In this document: one piece after another, positions 1 to 6,406 of the stretch | Position numbering within the stretch: the first letter of the stretch is position 1 | Layout of the letters: each line of letters starts with the position of its first letter | Assembly (NCBI GenBank): GCA_964536075.1 | Contig: CAZHWO010000009.1 | Span: 1 to 30,516 of the forward strand | Origin: JAAZHK01 sp964536075 | GTDB lineage: Bacteria; Bacillota_I; Bacilli_A; RF39; UBA660 | Reading direction: 5' to 3' | Length of the DNA stretch: 30,516 nucleotides | Position numbers and translations under genes: made by a program | The notes under the pieces: model-generated | Seen by the model: only the letters and a program-made list of their open reading frames with translations | What the model was told of the DNA's origin: nothing | The model's database searches: none

Positions 1-1246
1 CTTTTAATAATTCAATAATTTTACGAATTTCTAAGTCATAAGAAATCATATCCATCCCACCAAAAGCCGTTAATAATTGATCTTTTTCCATATGATACTT
101 GTCCATTAATAATTTAACTTCATTATCCAATTCTTCAGCTGTTACCAGAGTCTTTTCTTGCTTTTTAATTTCTTCCAACATTAGCCGAAAAGTAATATGT
201 TTTTTGGCATCCTCTTCCATTTGCTTTCTTAAATCTTCAGCCGTTGTTTTAGTAAATTGATAGTATAATTCTAAGGAGATACCCTGCATTTTTAATTGTT
301 CTTCATATCTTTCAATCATATGATCAATTTCATCTTCTAACATTTCTACAGGAATATCGACTTCGGTATGCTTGCTAATTTCATTAAGTAAATCATCAAT
401 ATATTTATTTTCCAGATCAGCTTCCTTATGTGTTAATAAATGATTCTTTATTTCTTCCTCCAAAGTTTCCTTTGAAGTAACGCCTTCCATCGCTAAATCT
501 TCAAATAATTCTTCATCTAATGCTCTGGTTACTTTTTCTTTAACCTCATTAACTTTTACTTTAAATAAAACCTCTTTACCCGCTAATTCTTCACTAGGAT
601 AATCATTTGGAAAAGTTACTTTTACTTCGTTATTATCACCAGCTTTTAAACCAATTAATTGTTCTTCAAAACCGGGAATAAAAGTATTACTACCAATCTC
701 TAATGGATAATTTTCTCCTTTACCACCATCAAAGGCTACTCCATTATTAAAACCTTCAAAGTCAATAACCGCTATATCATTATTAGCAATGTGACCTTCT
801 TTAACTTTAGTTTCGGCATATTTTTGTAAAAGACTATCAATTTCTTTTTGAATTTCTTCGGTAGTTACGATAGCTGCTCCTTTTTTCACTTTTAAACCTT
901 TATATTTATTAACTTTTATTTCCGGTTTAGCTATAATCGTAAATTTAAATTCAACATGATTATGGTCAATTGCCACTATATCAACTTTGGGCTCAACGAC
1001 AGGAACAATATCCTTATCAGCCAAAGCTTTAACATACGCTTCATTAATAACTTCATCCACTGCATCCATAAATAACGACTCTTTACCAAATTTCTTTTCA
1101 TAAACATCTCTTGGAACTTTACCAGATCTAAAACCATCAACCTTAATCTTTTTAACCTTTTTATTAAAAGCTGATGTTAGTGCTTCTTCCCATCTGATTC
1201 CTTCAATTGTTACATTTAATTCCACATATTTTTTTTCTTTTGCCAT
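1..1246 (-). CDS. tig: Trigger factor, ribosome-associated chaperone (C-terminal end cut off)
   Basis: This peptidyl-prolyl isomerase and chaperone binds the ribosome exit tunnel and folds nascent chains in the cytoplasm. About 415 codons are visible and the frame runs off the left edge, so only the last few residues are missing relative to the usual 420-440 aa. The N-terminal ribosome-binding domain carries the signature GFRSGKVPRDVYEKKFG near residues 37-53. The FKBP-like domain follows (EGFNNGVAFDGGKGENYPLEIGS region, about residues 160-185), then the helical C-terminal domain. The ATG at 1246 is preceded by a strong GGAGGAAAG site. It lies 63 bp downstream of the carboxypeptidase gene and has its own promoter in that gap. 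The identification is certain. Confidence 0.97.
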   Translation of the reverse strand, partial: MAKEKKYVELNVTIEGIRWEEALTSAFNKKVKKIKVDGFRSGKVPRDVYEKKFGKESLFMDAVDEVINEAYVKALADKDIVPVVEPKVDIVAIDHNHVEFKFTIIAKPEIKVNKYKGLKVKKGAAIVTTEEIQKEIDSLLQKYAETKVKEGHIANNDIAVIDFEGFNNGVAFDGGKGENYPLEIGSNTFIPGFEEQLIGLKAGDNNEVKVTFPNDYPSEELAGKEVLFKVKVNEVKEKVTRALDEELFEDLAMEGVTSKETLEEEIKNHLLTHKEADLENKYIDDLLNEISKHTEVDIPVEMLEDEIDHMIERYEEQLKMQGISLELYYQFTKTTAEDLRKQMEEDAKKHITFRLMLEEIKKQEKTLVTAEELDNEVKLLMDKYHMEKDQLLTAFGGMDMISYDLEIRKIIELLK

Positions 1247-1273
1247 AAAACTACTTTCCTCCAAACAAGTTAT

Positions 1274-1302
1274 ATTATATAGCAATTATTGTTATTAGTA
1301 AA
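1274..1302 (-). promoter_or_regulatory. Sigma-A-type promoter for tig
   Basis: On the minus strand a TTTACT -35 (1297-1302) and a TATAAT -10 (1274-1279) are separated by 17 bp. They lie about 30 bp upstream of the tig start. No hairpin separates tig from the upstream carboxypeptidase gene, so read-through is also possible. Confidence 0.6.
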
Positions 1303-1309
1303 GTCTTAA

Positions 1310-2371
1310 TTAGCGAAAGAATGATAAAAGTTTATCTATTAATGACTGGTTTCCCTTCACTTTAACATAAATAAAATCTTGATAAATTTTCTTATCATCA
1401 AGCATTACTTCTAATTTGCCAACGATATCTCCCGTTTTATAACTTTTAACTTTTGTTATCTTAATATTAACTAATACCTGATCTTTTTCTTCATTAGTCA
1501 AGGGATAAATAAAGTTATTTTTGATATATATGTCATCCTTAAAATAATTTTTATCTAATTTAAAATTATCCTTATCGACAATTACATAATTATGATAATT
1601 ATTAAAGCCGTAGCCATACATATCTTGATGTGATTTATATTCATTATCATCATCTAAGGTAACCGCCGTTAAATTTAAAGCTTCTTTACTAGCTGTGGTT
1701 ACTAAAGTCCGACCCGCTTTCGGCGTATAACCTGTTTTCCCTCCGGTTGCATATTCATATAACGTTAAAAGTTTATTACGATTAAACCAGACATAACTCT
1801 TTTTGTCACTAGTTACAGTATACTTTTTCGTCCCTGTTATTTCTCGATAATTCTTTAAGGTATAAGCATAACTGGATAACAAAGCTTGATCATAAGCTGT
1901 TGAATAATTTTGCGTTTTTTCATCCAAGCCATGAGGATTTCTATAAATAGTGTCATTCATTCCCAATTCTTTAGCCTTTTTATTCATCATTTCCACAAAC
2001 TTTTCTTCATTACCACCAATAAAATAAGCAATGACAATGGCCGCATCATTACCACTTCTTAATAATAAACCATATAATAAATCTCTTAAGGTCATTTGTT
2101 CATTTAACTCAATATATATATTGGATCCATACATAGTAAGGACTTCTTCTCCTACTGTAACAATCTCATCCATCCGGCCTGATTCAATAGCCACTACGGC
2201 CGTCATTATTTTAGTAACACTAGCAATTAATCTCTTTTCATGCGGTTTTACTTCATAAAGTACTCGGCTACTATCCATATCCATTAAAATCGCAGAAGAG
2301 GCCGTTACCTCGGTAGCATAAACCCTTAAGGGAATTAACATTAATACTATCAGGATAAGCATTTTTTTCAT
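1310..2371 (-). CDS. dacF: Serine-type D-Ala-D-Ala carboxypeptidase (PBP5/DacF-like)
   Basis: This low-molecular-mass penicillin-binding protein trims the terminal D-Ala from peptidoglycan pentapeptides outside the membrane. The 353-aa product has a signal peptide (hydrophobic residues 4-16, cleavage near YAT/EV). All three catalytic motifs are present: SVTK at 51-54 (Ser51 nucleophile), SGN at 106-108 and KTG at 212-214. A beta-rich PBP5 C-terminal-like domain follows. The last residues (SLIDKLLSFFR) could form the amphipathic membrane anchor typical of the family. The start follows AGGTGATAAC. Its upstream neighbour is a decayed lipoprotein copy with a terminator hairpin. The family is clear; the choice between DacA and DacF is not. 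Confidence 0.93.
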   Translation of the reverse strand: MKKMLILIVLMLIPLRVYATEVTASSAILMDMDSSRVLYEVKPHEKRLIASVTKIMTAVVAIESGRMDEIVTVGEEVLTMYGSNIYIELNEQMTLRDLLYGLLLRSGNDAAIVIAYFIGGNEEKFVEMMNKKAKELGMNDTIYRNPHGLDEKTQNYSTAYDQALLSSYAYTLKNYREITGTKKYTVTSDKKSYVWFNRNKLLTLYEYATGGKTGYTPKAGRTLVTTASKEALNLTAVTLDDDNEYKSHQDMYGYGFNNYHNYVIVDKDNFKLDKNYFKDDIYIKNNFIYPLTNEEKDQVLVNIKITKVKSYKTGDIVGKLEVMLDDKKIYQDFIYVKVKGNQSLIDKLLSFFR

Positions 2372-2396
2372 GTTATCACCTATTAAAAAATATATG

Positions 2397-2420
2397 AAAA
2401 AAAGGACTTTATTAGTCCTT
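2397..2420 (-). terminator. Rho-independent terminator, copy attached to the lipoprotein remnant
   Basis: A 7-bp stem AAGGACT/AGTCCTT (2402-2408 with 2414-2420) has a 5-nt loop and is followed on the minus strand by a T-run. It is nearly identical to the terminator of the intact lipoprotein gene at 3626-3644. It now serves as the 3' end of the fic transcript. Confidence 0.8.
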
Positions 2421-2514
2421 AATATTTATATATGTATGAATCTTTTATAAATCTATATCTGATAATTTTCTAACGTTGATAATTTATAATCCGTAACCTT
2501 ACTTTTATTTAACT
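2419..2514 (-). pseudogene. Decayed 3' end of a second copy of the 3643-4182 lipoprotein gene
   Basis: This stretch matches the last codons and terminator of the intact lipoprotein gene at 3643-4182. It matches first along the terminator and through about 3690 (the gatctttTgtaaatctacatctgataatt region). After an internal deletion of roughly 90 bp it matches again at the gttgata...gtaaccttac...catttaac segment, about 3773-3811. No open frame survives. The right end of the similarity overlaps the fic stop codon at 2509-2511. It is seen by direct comparison of the two stretches and is best explained as a duplicated gene largely replaced by fic. Confidence 0.75.
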
Positions 2515-3522
2515 ATTATTAATTATATTTTTATTTAATCTATATTTTCTTCCTTTATTATTACCTATAGGAATTAATAGTTCATTACCTATAAATTTTC
2601 CAAAATATTTTCTTATATTAACTTTACTTTTATCTAATAAAGCGGCTGCTATCTCGCTGTCAATTAATTCATTTTTTTCAAAATATACAATCAATTTATT
2701 TAATATTTCCTTTTCATTTTTGGATAAATTAGCAATATATTCGTTTTTAATTTTACCTAGAGAATTAACTGCATTAAACTTATCAATTGTTCGTAATATC
2801 ATATCTAACATAAATTCTATAAATACAGTTGATGAGGCATTTTTTTCTGATTTACTTAGTGCCTCATAATATTCTTGTTGATTTTCAAACACAAGTGTTT
2901 CAATTGGTAAGTATTCAAAAATTTTATTATATTTATATAATATTAATGATTGCCATAATCTACCTATTCGACCATTACCATCCCTAAATGGGTGAATGAA
3001 TTCTATTTCAAAATGAATTATTGATGATTTTATTAACGGATTAAGATCACTTAATTTTGCCCAACAAAATAATTCTTCTATTAGTTTTGGAACATAATCT
3101 GATTTTGCCCCAACATGAACAATTTTTGCTCCATCGACAACGCCAACATAGCCACTTCTAAATCTTCCACTTTCTTCTATTAATCCCTCAGTTAGTAGTT
3201 TATGAGCACTTAAAAACACTTTTACATCATATGGATCATAAGCTTTCATATCAGTATAAGCATTATAGGCATTTTTAACTTCAATTATTTCATTTTGTGG
3301 GGCCAATACAATTTGGCCATTAATAACACTAATTACTTCCTCCTCACTTAAACTATTAGATTCAATAGCACATGATGAATTAACAGACTTTATTTTACTC
3401 GCTTTTCTTAAATATAAAGCTTTTTTTAAATCAACATTTAATTCTAGTCTGGTTAATTTTTCAGTTATTATAGTAACTAAATTTAATATTGTTTCATTTA
3501 ATTCAAACGGAGGTTTATTCAT
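2509..3522 (-). CDS. Fic-domain AMP-transferase (Fic/DOC family) with C-terminal winged helix
   Basis: Fic proteins transfer AMP, or another nucleotide moiety, to target protein hydroxyls. This 337-aa protein has an N-terminal Fic_N-like helical region, the core motif HPFRDGNGRIGR at 177-188 (catalytic His177), and a flap segment near GAKIVHVGAK. Its C-terminal part (about 265-335) looks like a winged helix-turn-helix. A probable inhibitory-helix motif S(x3)E is at Ser50-Glu54, followed by Ser-Asn where Gly or Asn is usual, so it is probably a self-inhibited class II Fic. I chose the ATG at 3522 because AAGAAAGGACTTGAAATT precedes it and the longer frame to 3573 would run into the promoter. 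No separate antitoxin is adjacent. It is flanked by lipoprotein-gene duplicates, which suggests insertion. Confidence 0.92.
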   Translation of the reverse strand: MNKPPFELNETILNLVTIITEKLTRLELNVDLKKALYLRKASKIKSVNSSCAIESNSLSEEEVISVINGQIVLAPQNEIIEVKNAYNAYTDMKAYDPYDVKVFLSAHKLLTEGLIEESGRFRSGYVGVVDGAKIVHVGAKSDYVPKLIEELFCWAKLSDLNPLIKSSIIHFEIEFIHPFRDGNGRIGRLWQSLILYKYNKIFEYLPIETLVFENQQEYYEALSKSEKNASSTVFIEFMLDMILRTIDKFNAVNSLGKIKNEYIANLSKNEKEILNKLIVYFEKNELIDSEIAAALLDKSKVNIRKYFGKFIGNELLIPIGNNKGRKYRLNKNIINNS

Positions 3523-3549
3523 AATTTCAAGTCCTTTCTTACTATAACT

Positions 3550-3578
3550 ATTATAGCATAATATTTTAATCATATCAA
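3550..3578 (-). promoter_or_regulatory. Promoter of the fic gene
   Basis: A TTGATA -35 (3573-3578) and a TATAAT -10 (3550-3555) are 17 bp apart, with an extended-type TGC before the -10. It lies 28 bp upstream of the chosen fic start. The -35 touches the 12-bp repeat array. Confidence 0.8.
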
Positions 3579-3613
3579 TAAAAGTAGCGATATTAGTAGC
3601 GATAAAAGTAGCG
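3578..3613 (-). repeat. Three 12-bp direct repeats abutting the fic promoter (operator-like)
   Basis: Three consecutive 12-mers (3578-3589, 3590-3601, 3602-3613) share the core ATCGCTACT on the minus strand. They have exact 12-bp spacing, and copies 1 and 3 are identical. They start at the -35 box of fic and end just before the terminator of the lipoprotein gene. The position suggests a binding site for a regulator, possibly the winged helix of Fic itself. The repeats are seen; the role is inference. Confidence 0.7.
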
Positions 3614-3625
3614 ATATATGAAAAA

Positions 3626-3644
3626 AAGGACTTTATTAGTCCTT
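3626..3644 (-). terminator. Rho-independent terminator of the lipoprotein gene
   Basis: A 7-bp stem AAGGACT/AGTCCTT (3626-3632 with 3638-3644) has a 5-nt loop, with a T-run downstream on the minus strand. The stop codon TAA (3643-3645) lies partly in the stem. Confidence 0.8.
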
Positions 3645-4182
3645 AATATTTGTATATGCCATGGATCTTTTGTAAATCTACATCTGATAATTGATCTAAC
3701 GTCCATACTGATCCAACTTTTGTTAACACAAAATTAATAGTATATTTTACCCTCTTTTGATAATTTTTTAATGTTGATAGCGTATAATCTGTAACCTTAC
3801 TTTCATTTAACTGTTTTTGATCATTAAGAAATTTATCTTGATGTTCACTAACATATTTATCTATTTCTTGGTTAGCTAAGTTAAAATTATATACCTCTAT
3901 CTCTGTTTCAACAGTCGCATCTTTACCATCAATTGTTTCATCCTTAATAGTATAGGTTAAATGTTGGTACTGATTTTTATAAATATCACGATAGGTTGTT
4001 TTTTGTTCATCTGTCATGCCGTTAGTATCAGTTAGTAAATCCTCAATCTGCCCAGTCACGTTATCATCTAACTTTTGATACTTCATTAAATATTCTTCCA
4101 CACGCTTAGTTGGAGTATTCATAACATCAGCACATCCCATTAAACAAAATAGTAAAGCTCCGGCTATTAATAGTTTTTTCAT
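3643..4182 (-). CDS. Small secreted lipoprotein, function unknown
   Basis: This 179-aa protein has a lipoprotein signal peptide with lipobox LMGC (Cys17), so it should be anchored to the outer face of the membrane. The mature part alternates helix and strand (MNTPTKRVEEYLMKYQ..., then a beta-rich region, ending in SDVDLQKIHGIYKY). It could be an NTF2-like or cystatin-like fold, but I do not recognise a named family. The start follows AAAGGAGGAAAAG. A decayed copy of its 3' end lies about 1.2 kb downstream, on the other side of fic. It may be a stand-alone gene: it ends in its own terminator. Confidence 0.85.
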   Translation of the reverse strand: MKKLLIAGALLFCLMGCADVMNTPTKRVEEYLMKYQKLDDNVTGQIEDLLTDTNGMTDEQKTTYRDIYKNQYQHLTYTIKDETIDGKDATVETEIEVYNFNLANQEIDKYVSEHQDKFLNDQKQLNESKVTDYTLSTLKNYQKRVKYTINFVLTKVGSVWTLDQLSDVDLQKIHGIYKY

Positions 4183-4230
4183 CTTTTCCTCCTTTATTTA
4201 TATCATGAACTATTTAAGCCTTTTTATACA

Positions 4231-4887
4231 TTAAACACTTTTTTTCGTATAAAGCATTTTGATAATATTATAGAGTTTAAGATGATTATCATTAACACTA
4301 GCTAAGCTGTCCTTTAATCGTTGATAAATTACATCCAGATCCTGTTCTTCATTATTATTAAAACACTCATAATAAAAGTATTTTAATTTTTGTTTATCAT
4401 GATGATGATAAATATCTTTAAATTCTTTGGCTAAACAATTTTTTATCTGTTTTTCAAGTCTCGTCAAATAATCACCATCAACTAATTGTTTGTTTACCTT
4501 ATAAACGATATTCGTTTCATTTATTCGATGGGCAATATCAAGAACTTCGCCTTCTTCATCAATTAACATTTTACTTTTAAACAATGATAAACCATTTTTG
4601 TCAAATTCAATTGCCATGACTCTCGCCCCATCCGTAAAAAGGGCCGCATACTTTAAAAAAATAATATTATCCTGATCGTAAACCTCGCATTTAGTATTAA
4701 GACTATCTAATAAAGTTTGATTAACCTTGACTTCATTATTTACTAAATCGCCCATTGTTTTACTATCAACCTTTACTAAACTAATTTTTTTAATATGTTC
4801 AATACTATCATTTAAATCCCACTCATAAAAAGCATAGACACTATTAACATCACACCAATTTAATAAAACATCATATATATAAATCAT
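4231..4887 (-). CDS. DUF3603-like cytoplasmic protein
   Basis: The 218-aa product starts MIYIYDVLLNWCD, followed by FYEWDLNDSIEHIKKISLVKV. That opening resembles DUF3603 proteins of Bacilli, whose biochemical role is not established. There is no signal peptide or membrane segment. I chose the ATG at 4887 because GGAGG lies 5 nt upstream; a longer frame to 4905 would place that site inside the gene. It is followed after 48 bp by the lipoprotein gene, with no clear hairpin between them, so the two may be co-transcribed. The family assignment is from memory of the N-terminal pattern and is moderate; the gene itself is convincing. Confidence 0.8.
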   Translation of the reverse strand: MIYIYDVLLNWCDVNSVYAFYEWDLNDSIEHIKKISLVKVDSKTMGDLVNNEVKVNQTLLDSLNTKCEVYDQDNIIFLKYAALFTDGARVMAIEFDKNGLSLFKSKMLIDEEGEVLDIAHRINETNIVYKVNKQLVDGDYLTRLEKQIKNCLAKEFKDIYHHHDKQKLKYFYYECFNNNEEQDLDVIYQRLKDSLASVNDNHLKLYNIIKMLYTKKSV

Positions 4888-4950
4888 CTTATCCTCCATT
4901 ATCAAGTTTCTTAATAATATTATGTTACATATCCTTTTTTATATGCACAA

Positions 4951-4973
4951 AAGAGGACATTAGTTGTCCTCTT
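4951..4973 (-). terminator. Terminator of rmuC
   Basis: A 9-bp perfect stem AAGAGGACA/TGTCCTCTT (4951-4959 with 4965-4973) has a 5-nt loop that contains the rmuC stop codon (4960-4962). It is followed on the minus strand by a short T-run. Confidence 0.75.
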
Positions 4974-6003
4974 CTTCAAAACTTAAAGTTTCAAATTCGA
5001 CCTTATTAATAACATCAAATTTATGTTTAATTTTTTCTGTTGTTACATGAAAACTTTCTACATCCCGACTAACCGTTTGAATACTTTTTGATAGTTTATC
5101 CCAACGTTCTTTATACCTAGAAAATTCAAGGCCTAATTTATTTAATTCCTCATGAATTATGGTAGCATATTTATCTCGCTCCATATTCTTAATAACCATT
5201 TGAATAACTGTTAAAGTACTAATCAAAGTGGTTGGCGAAGTAATCCAAACTTTTTTGCGATAGGCATATTCAATAATATCGTTATGATAAGCATTAACCT
5301 CAGCGAATATTGCTTCAGCCGGTAAGAATAAAATCGCTTGATCAGATGTGGTTCCCGGAATAATATATTTAGAACTAATTGCATCAATATGCTTTTTAAA
5401 GTCTTTTTTAAATTCCTTTTCATGCATATCTCGTTCTATTTGCGCTATCTTACGATCAACCATTAACTGATAATTTTCCAAAGGAAATTTTGAATCAATG
5501 GCAATCGTTCCAAGTGGTGAGGGAGCAAATAAAACAGCATCCGCTATTGTCCCGTTATTAAACGAATATTGCGTACGGTATATGGCATCATTTTTCTCAC
5601 CAAAGACATTGGCTAAAATATGATATAAATTAACTTCGCCAAAGATTCCCCGACTCTTTTTATCGGTTAAAATACCCTGTAAAGAAACAATATCACTCGA
5701 TAGACTATCAATTTTTTTCTGGGCTTCATCTATTTTACTAAGACGCTCTAAAACCGATATAAAAGTTTTATTAGTTTTTTCAAAATTTTGATCAAGTCTT
5801 TCATTAACCTTGTCATTAATTCTAATTAGTTCTTGTTCAATTTTCGTTTGTAATTTATCAAAATCTTCATTTAAATTTTTATTAATATTAACCTCAAATC
5901 GTCCTAAGCGCTCTGTTATATTAGCTTCATTAATATTTTTAAAAAGTGCTACGGTAACGAGAATTAGGATCACGACTAATAATCCTATTATTATATATTC
6001 CAT
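4960..6003 (-). CDS. rmuC: RmuC family DNA recombination protein
   Basis: RmuC proteins limit DNA inversions and rearrangements. They carry a predicted restriction-endonuclease-like core behind a membrane anchor and coiled coil. This 347-aa protein shows that order: an N-terminal transmembrane helix (residues 2-22), a long coiled coil (about 25-110), then the RmuC core with SRGIFGEVNLYHIL, GTIADAVLF, IAIDSKFPLENY and the later SDQAILFLPAEAIFAEV. The start follows AAAGGAGTAAGAAAT. It lies 53 bp downstream of the rhodanese gene and ends in a terminator whose loop holds the stop codon. Recognition is strong. The exact cellular role in this organism is not visible. Confidence 0.95.
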   Translation of the reverse strand: MEYIIIGLLVVILILVTVALFKNINEANITERLGRFEVNINKNLNEDFDKLQTKIEQELIRINDKVNERLDQNFEKTNKTFISVLERLSKIDEAQKKIDSLSSDIVSLQGILTDKKSRGIFGEVNLYHILANVFGEKNDAIYRTQYSFNNGTIADAVLFAPSPLGTIAIDSKFPLENYQLMVDRKIAQIERDMHEKEFKKDFKKHIDAISSKYIIPGTTSDQAILFLPAEAIFAEVNAYHNDIIEYAYRKKVWITSPTTLISTLTVIQMVIKNMERDKYATIIHEELNKLGLEFSRYKERWDKLSKSIQTVSRDVESFHVTTEKIKHKFDVINKVEFETLSFEEEDN

Positions 6004-6056
6004 ATTTCTTACTCCTTTATTACTACCATTCTAATCATAACATATTTTTACTACTT

Positions 6057-6350
6057 TTATAACTTTTTTTGAAATAACCGATAGCTATTATATCCTCCTT
6101 TAATGTTTACTACCTGGTACCCTTTGTTCCTTAGTATATCACATAATTCTTTACTTTTTTCCCCATATTCACAATAAAGATAATAGGTTTTCTTTTTATT
6201 CAAATATTCTTCGGGCAACGTTTGTAAATAATTTATATTAATATTTTTGGCTCGAGGAATAGCGCCTAAATTATATTTATAAACTTCTCTAATATCAATT
6301 ATTTCTATATCATTAATGATCGGTATCAGGTCCTTCATTTCAATTTCCAT
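6057..6350 (-). CDS. Single-domain rhodanese (sulfurtransferase-like)
   Basis: This 97-aa cytoplasmic protein is a bare rhodanese domain: an N-terminal DIRE motif (19-22), GAIPRAKNI in the middle and an active-site loop CEYGEKS with Cys60, matching the CxxGxKS/RS pattern. It is a GlpE/PspE-size protein likely to handle persulfide sulfur. I chose the ATG at 6350 because GAGGTG lies 6 nt upstream; the GTG nine bases earlier overlaps that site. It sits directly upstream of rmuC and just downstream of the terminator that closes the secretion cluster. Confidence 0.9.
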   Translation of the reverse strand: MEIEMKDLIPIINDIEIIDIREVYKYNLGAIPRAKNININYLQTLPEEYLNKKKTYYLYCEYGEKSKELCDILRNKGYQVVNIKGGYNSYRLFQKKL

Positions 6351-6384
6351 TGATAACACCTCATAATATTTTATGAAATAAAAA

Positions 6385-6406
6385 AAGAAAAGTATAAACT
6401 TTTCTT
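6385..6406 (-). terminator. Terminator closing the secretion cluster
   Basis: A 9-bp perfect stem AAGAAAAGT/ACTTTTCTT (6385-6393 with 6398-6406) has a 4-nt loop, with a long T-run downstream on the minus strand. It overlaps the virD4 stop codon (6405-6407). Confidence 0.82.

Noticed and set aside
3523..3573. Longer start for the fic protein
   Set aside because: It would cover the TATAAT -10 and lacks a ribosome binding site; the ATG at 3522 has one.
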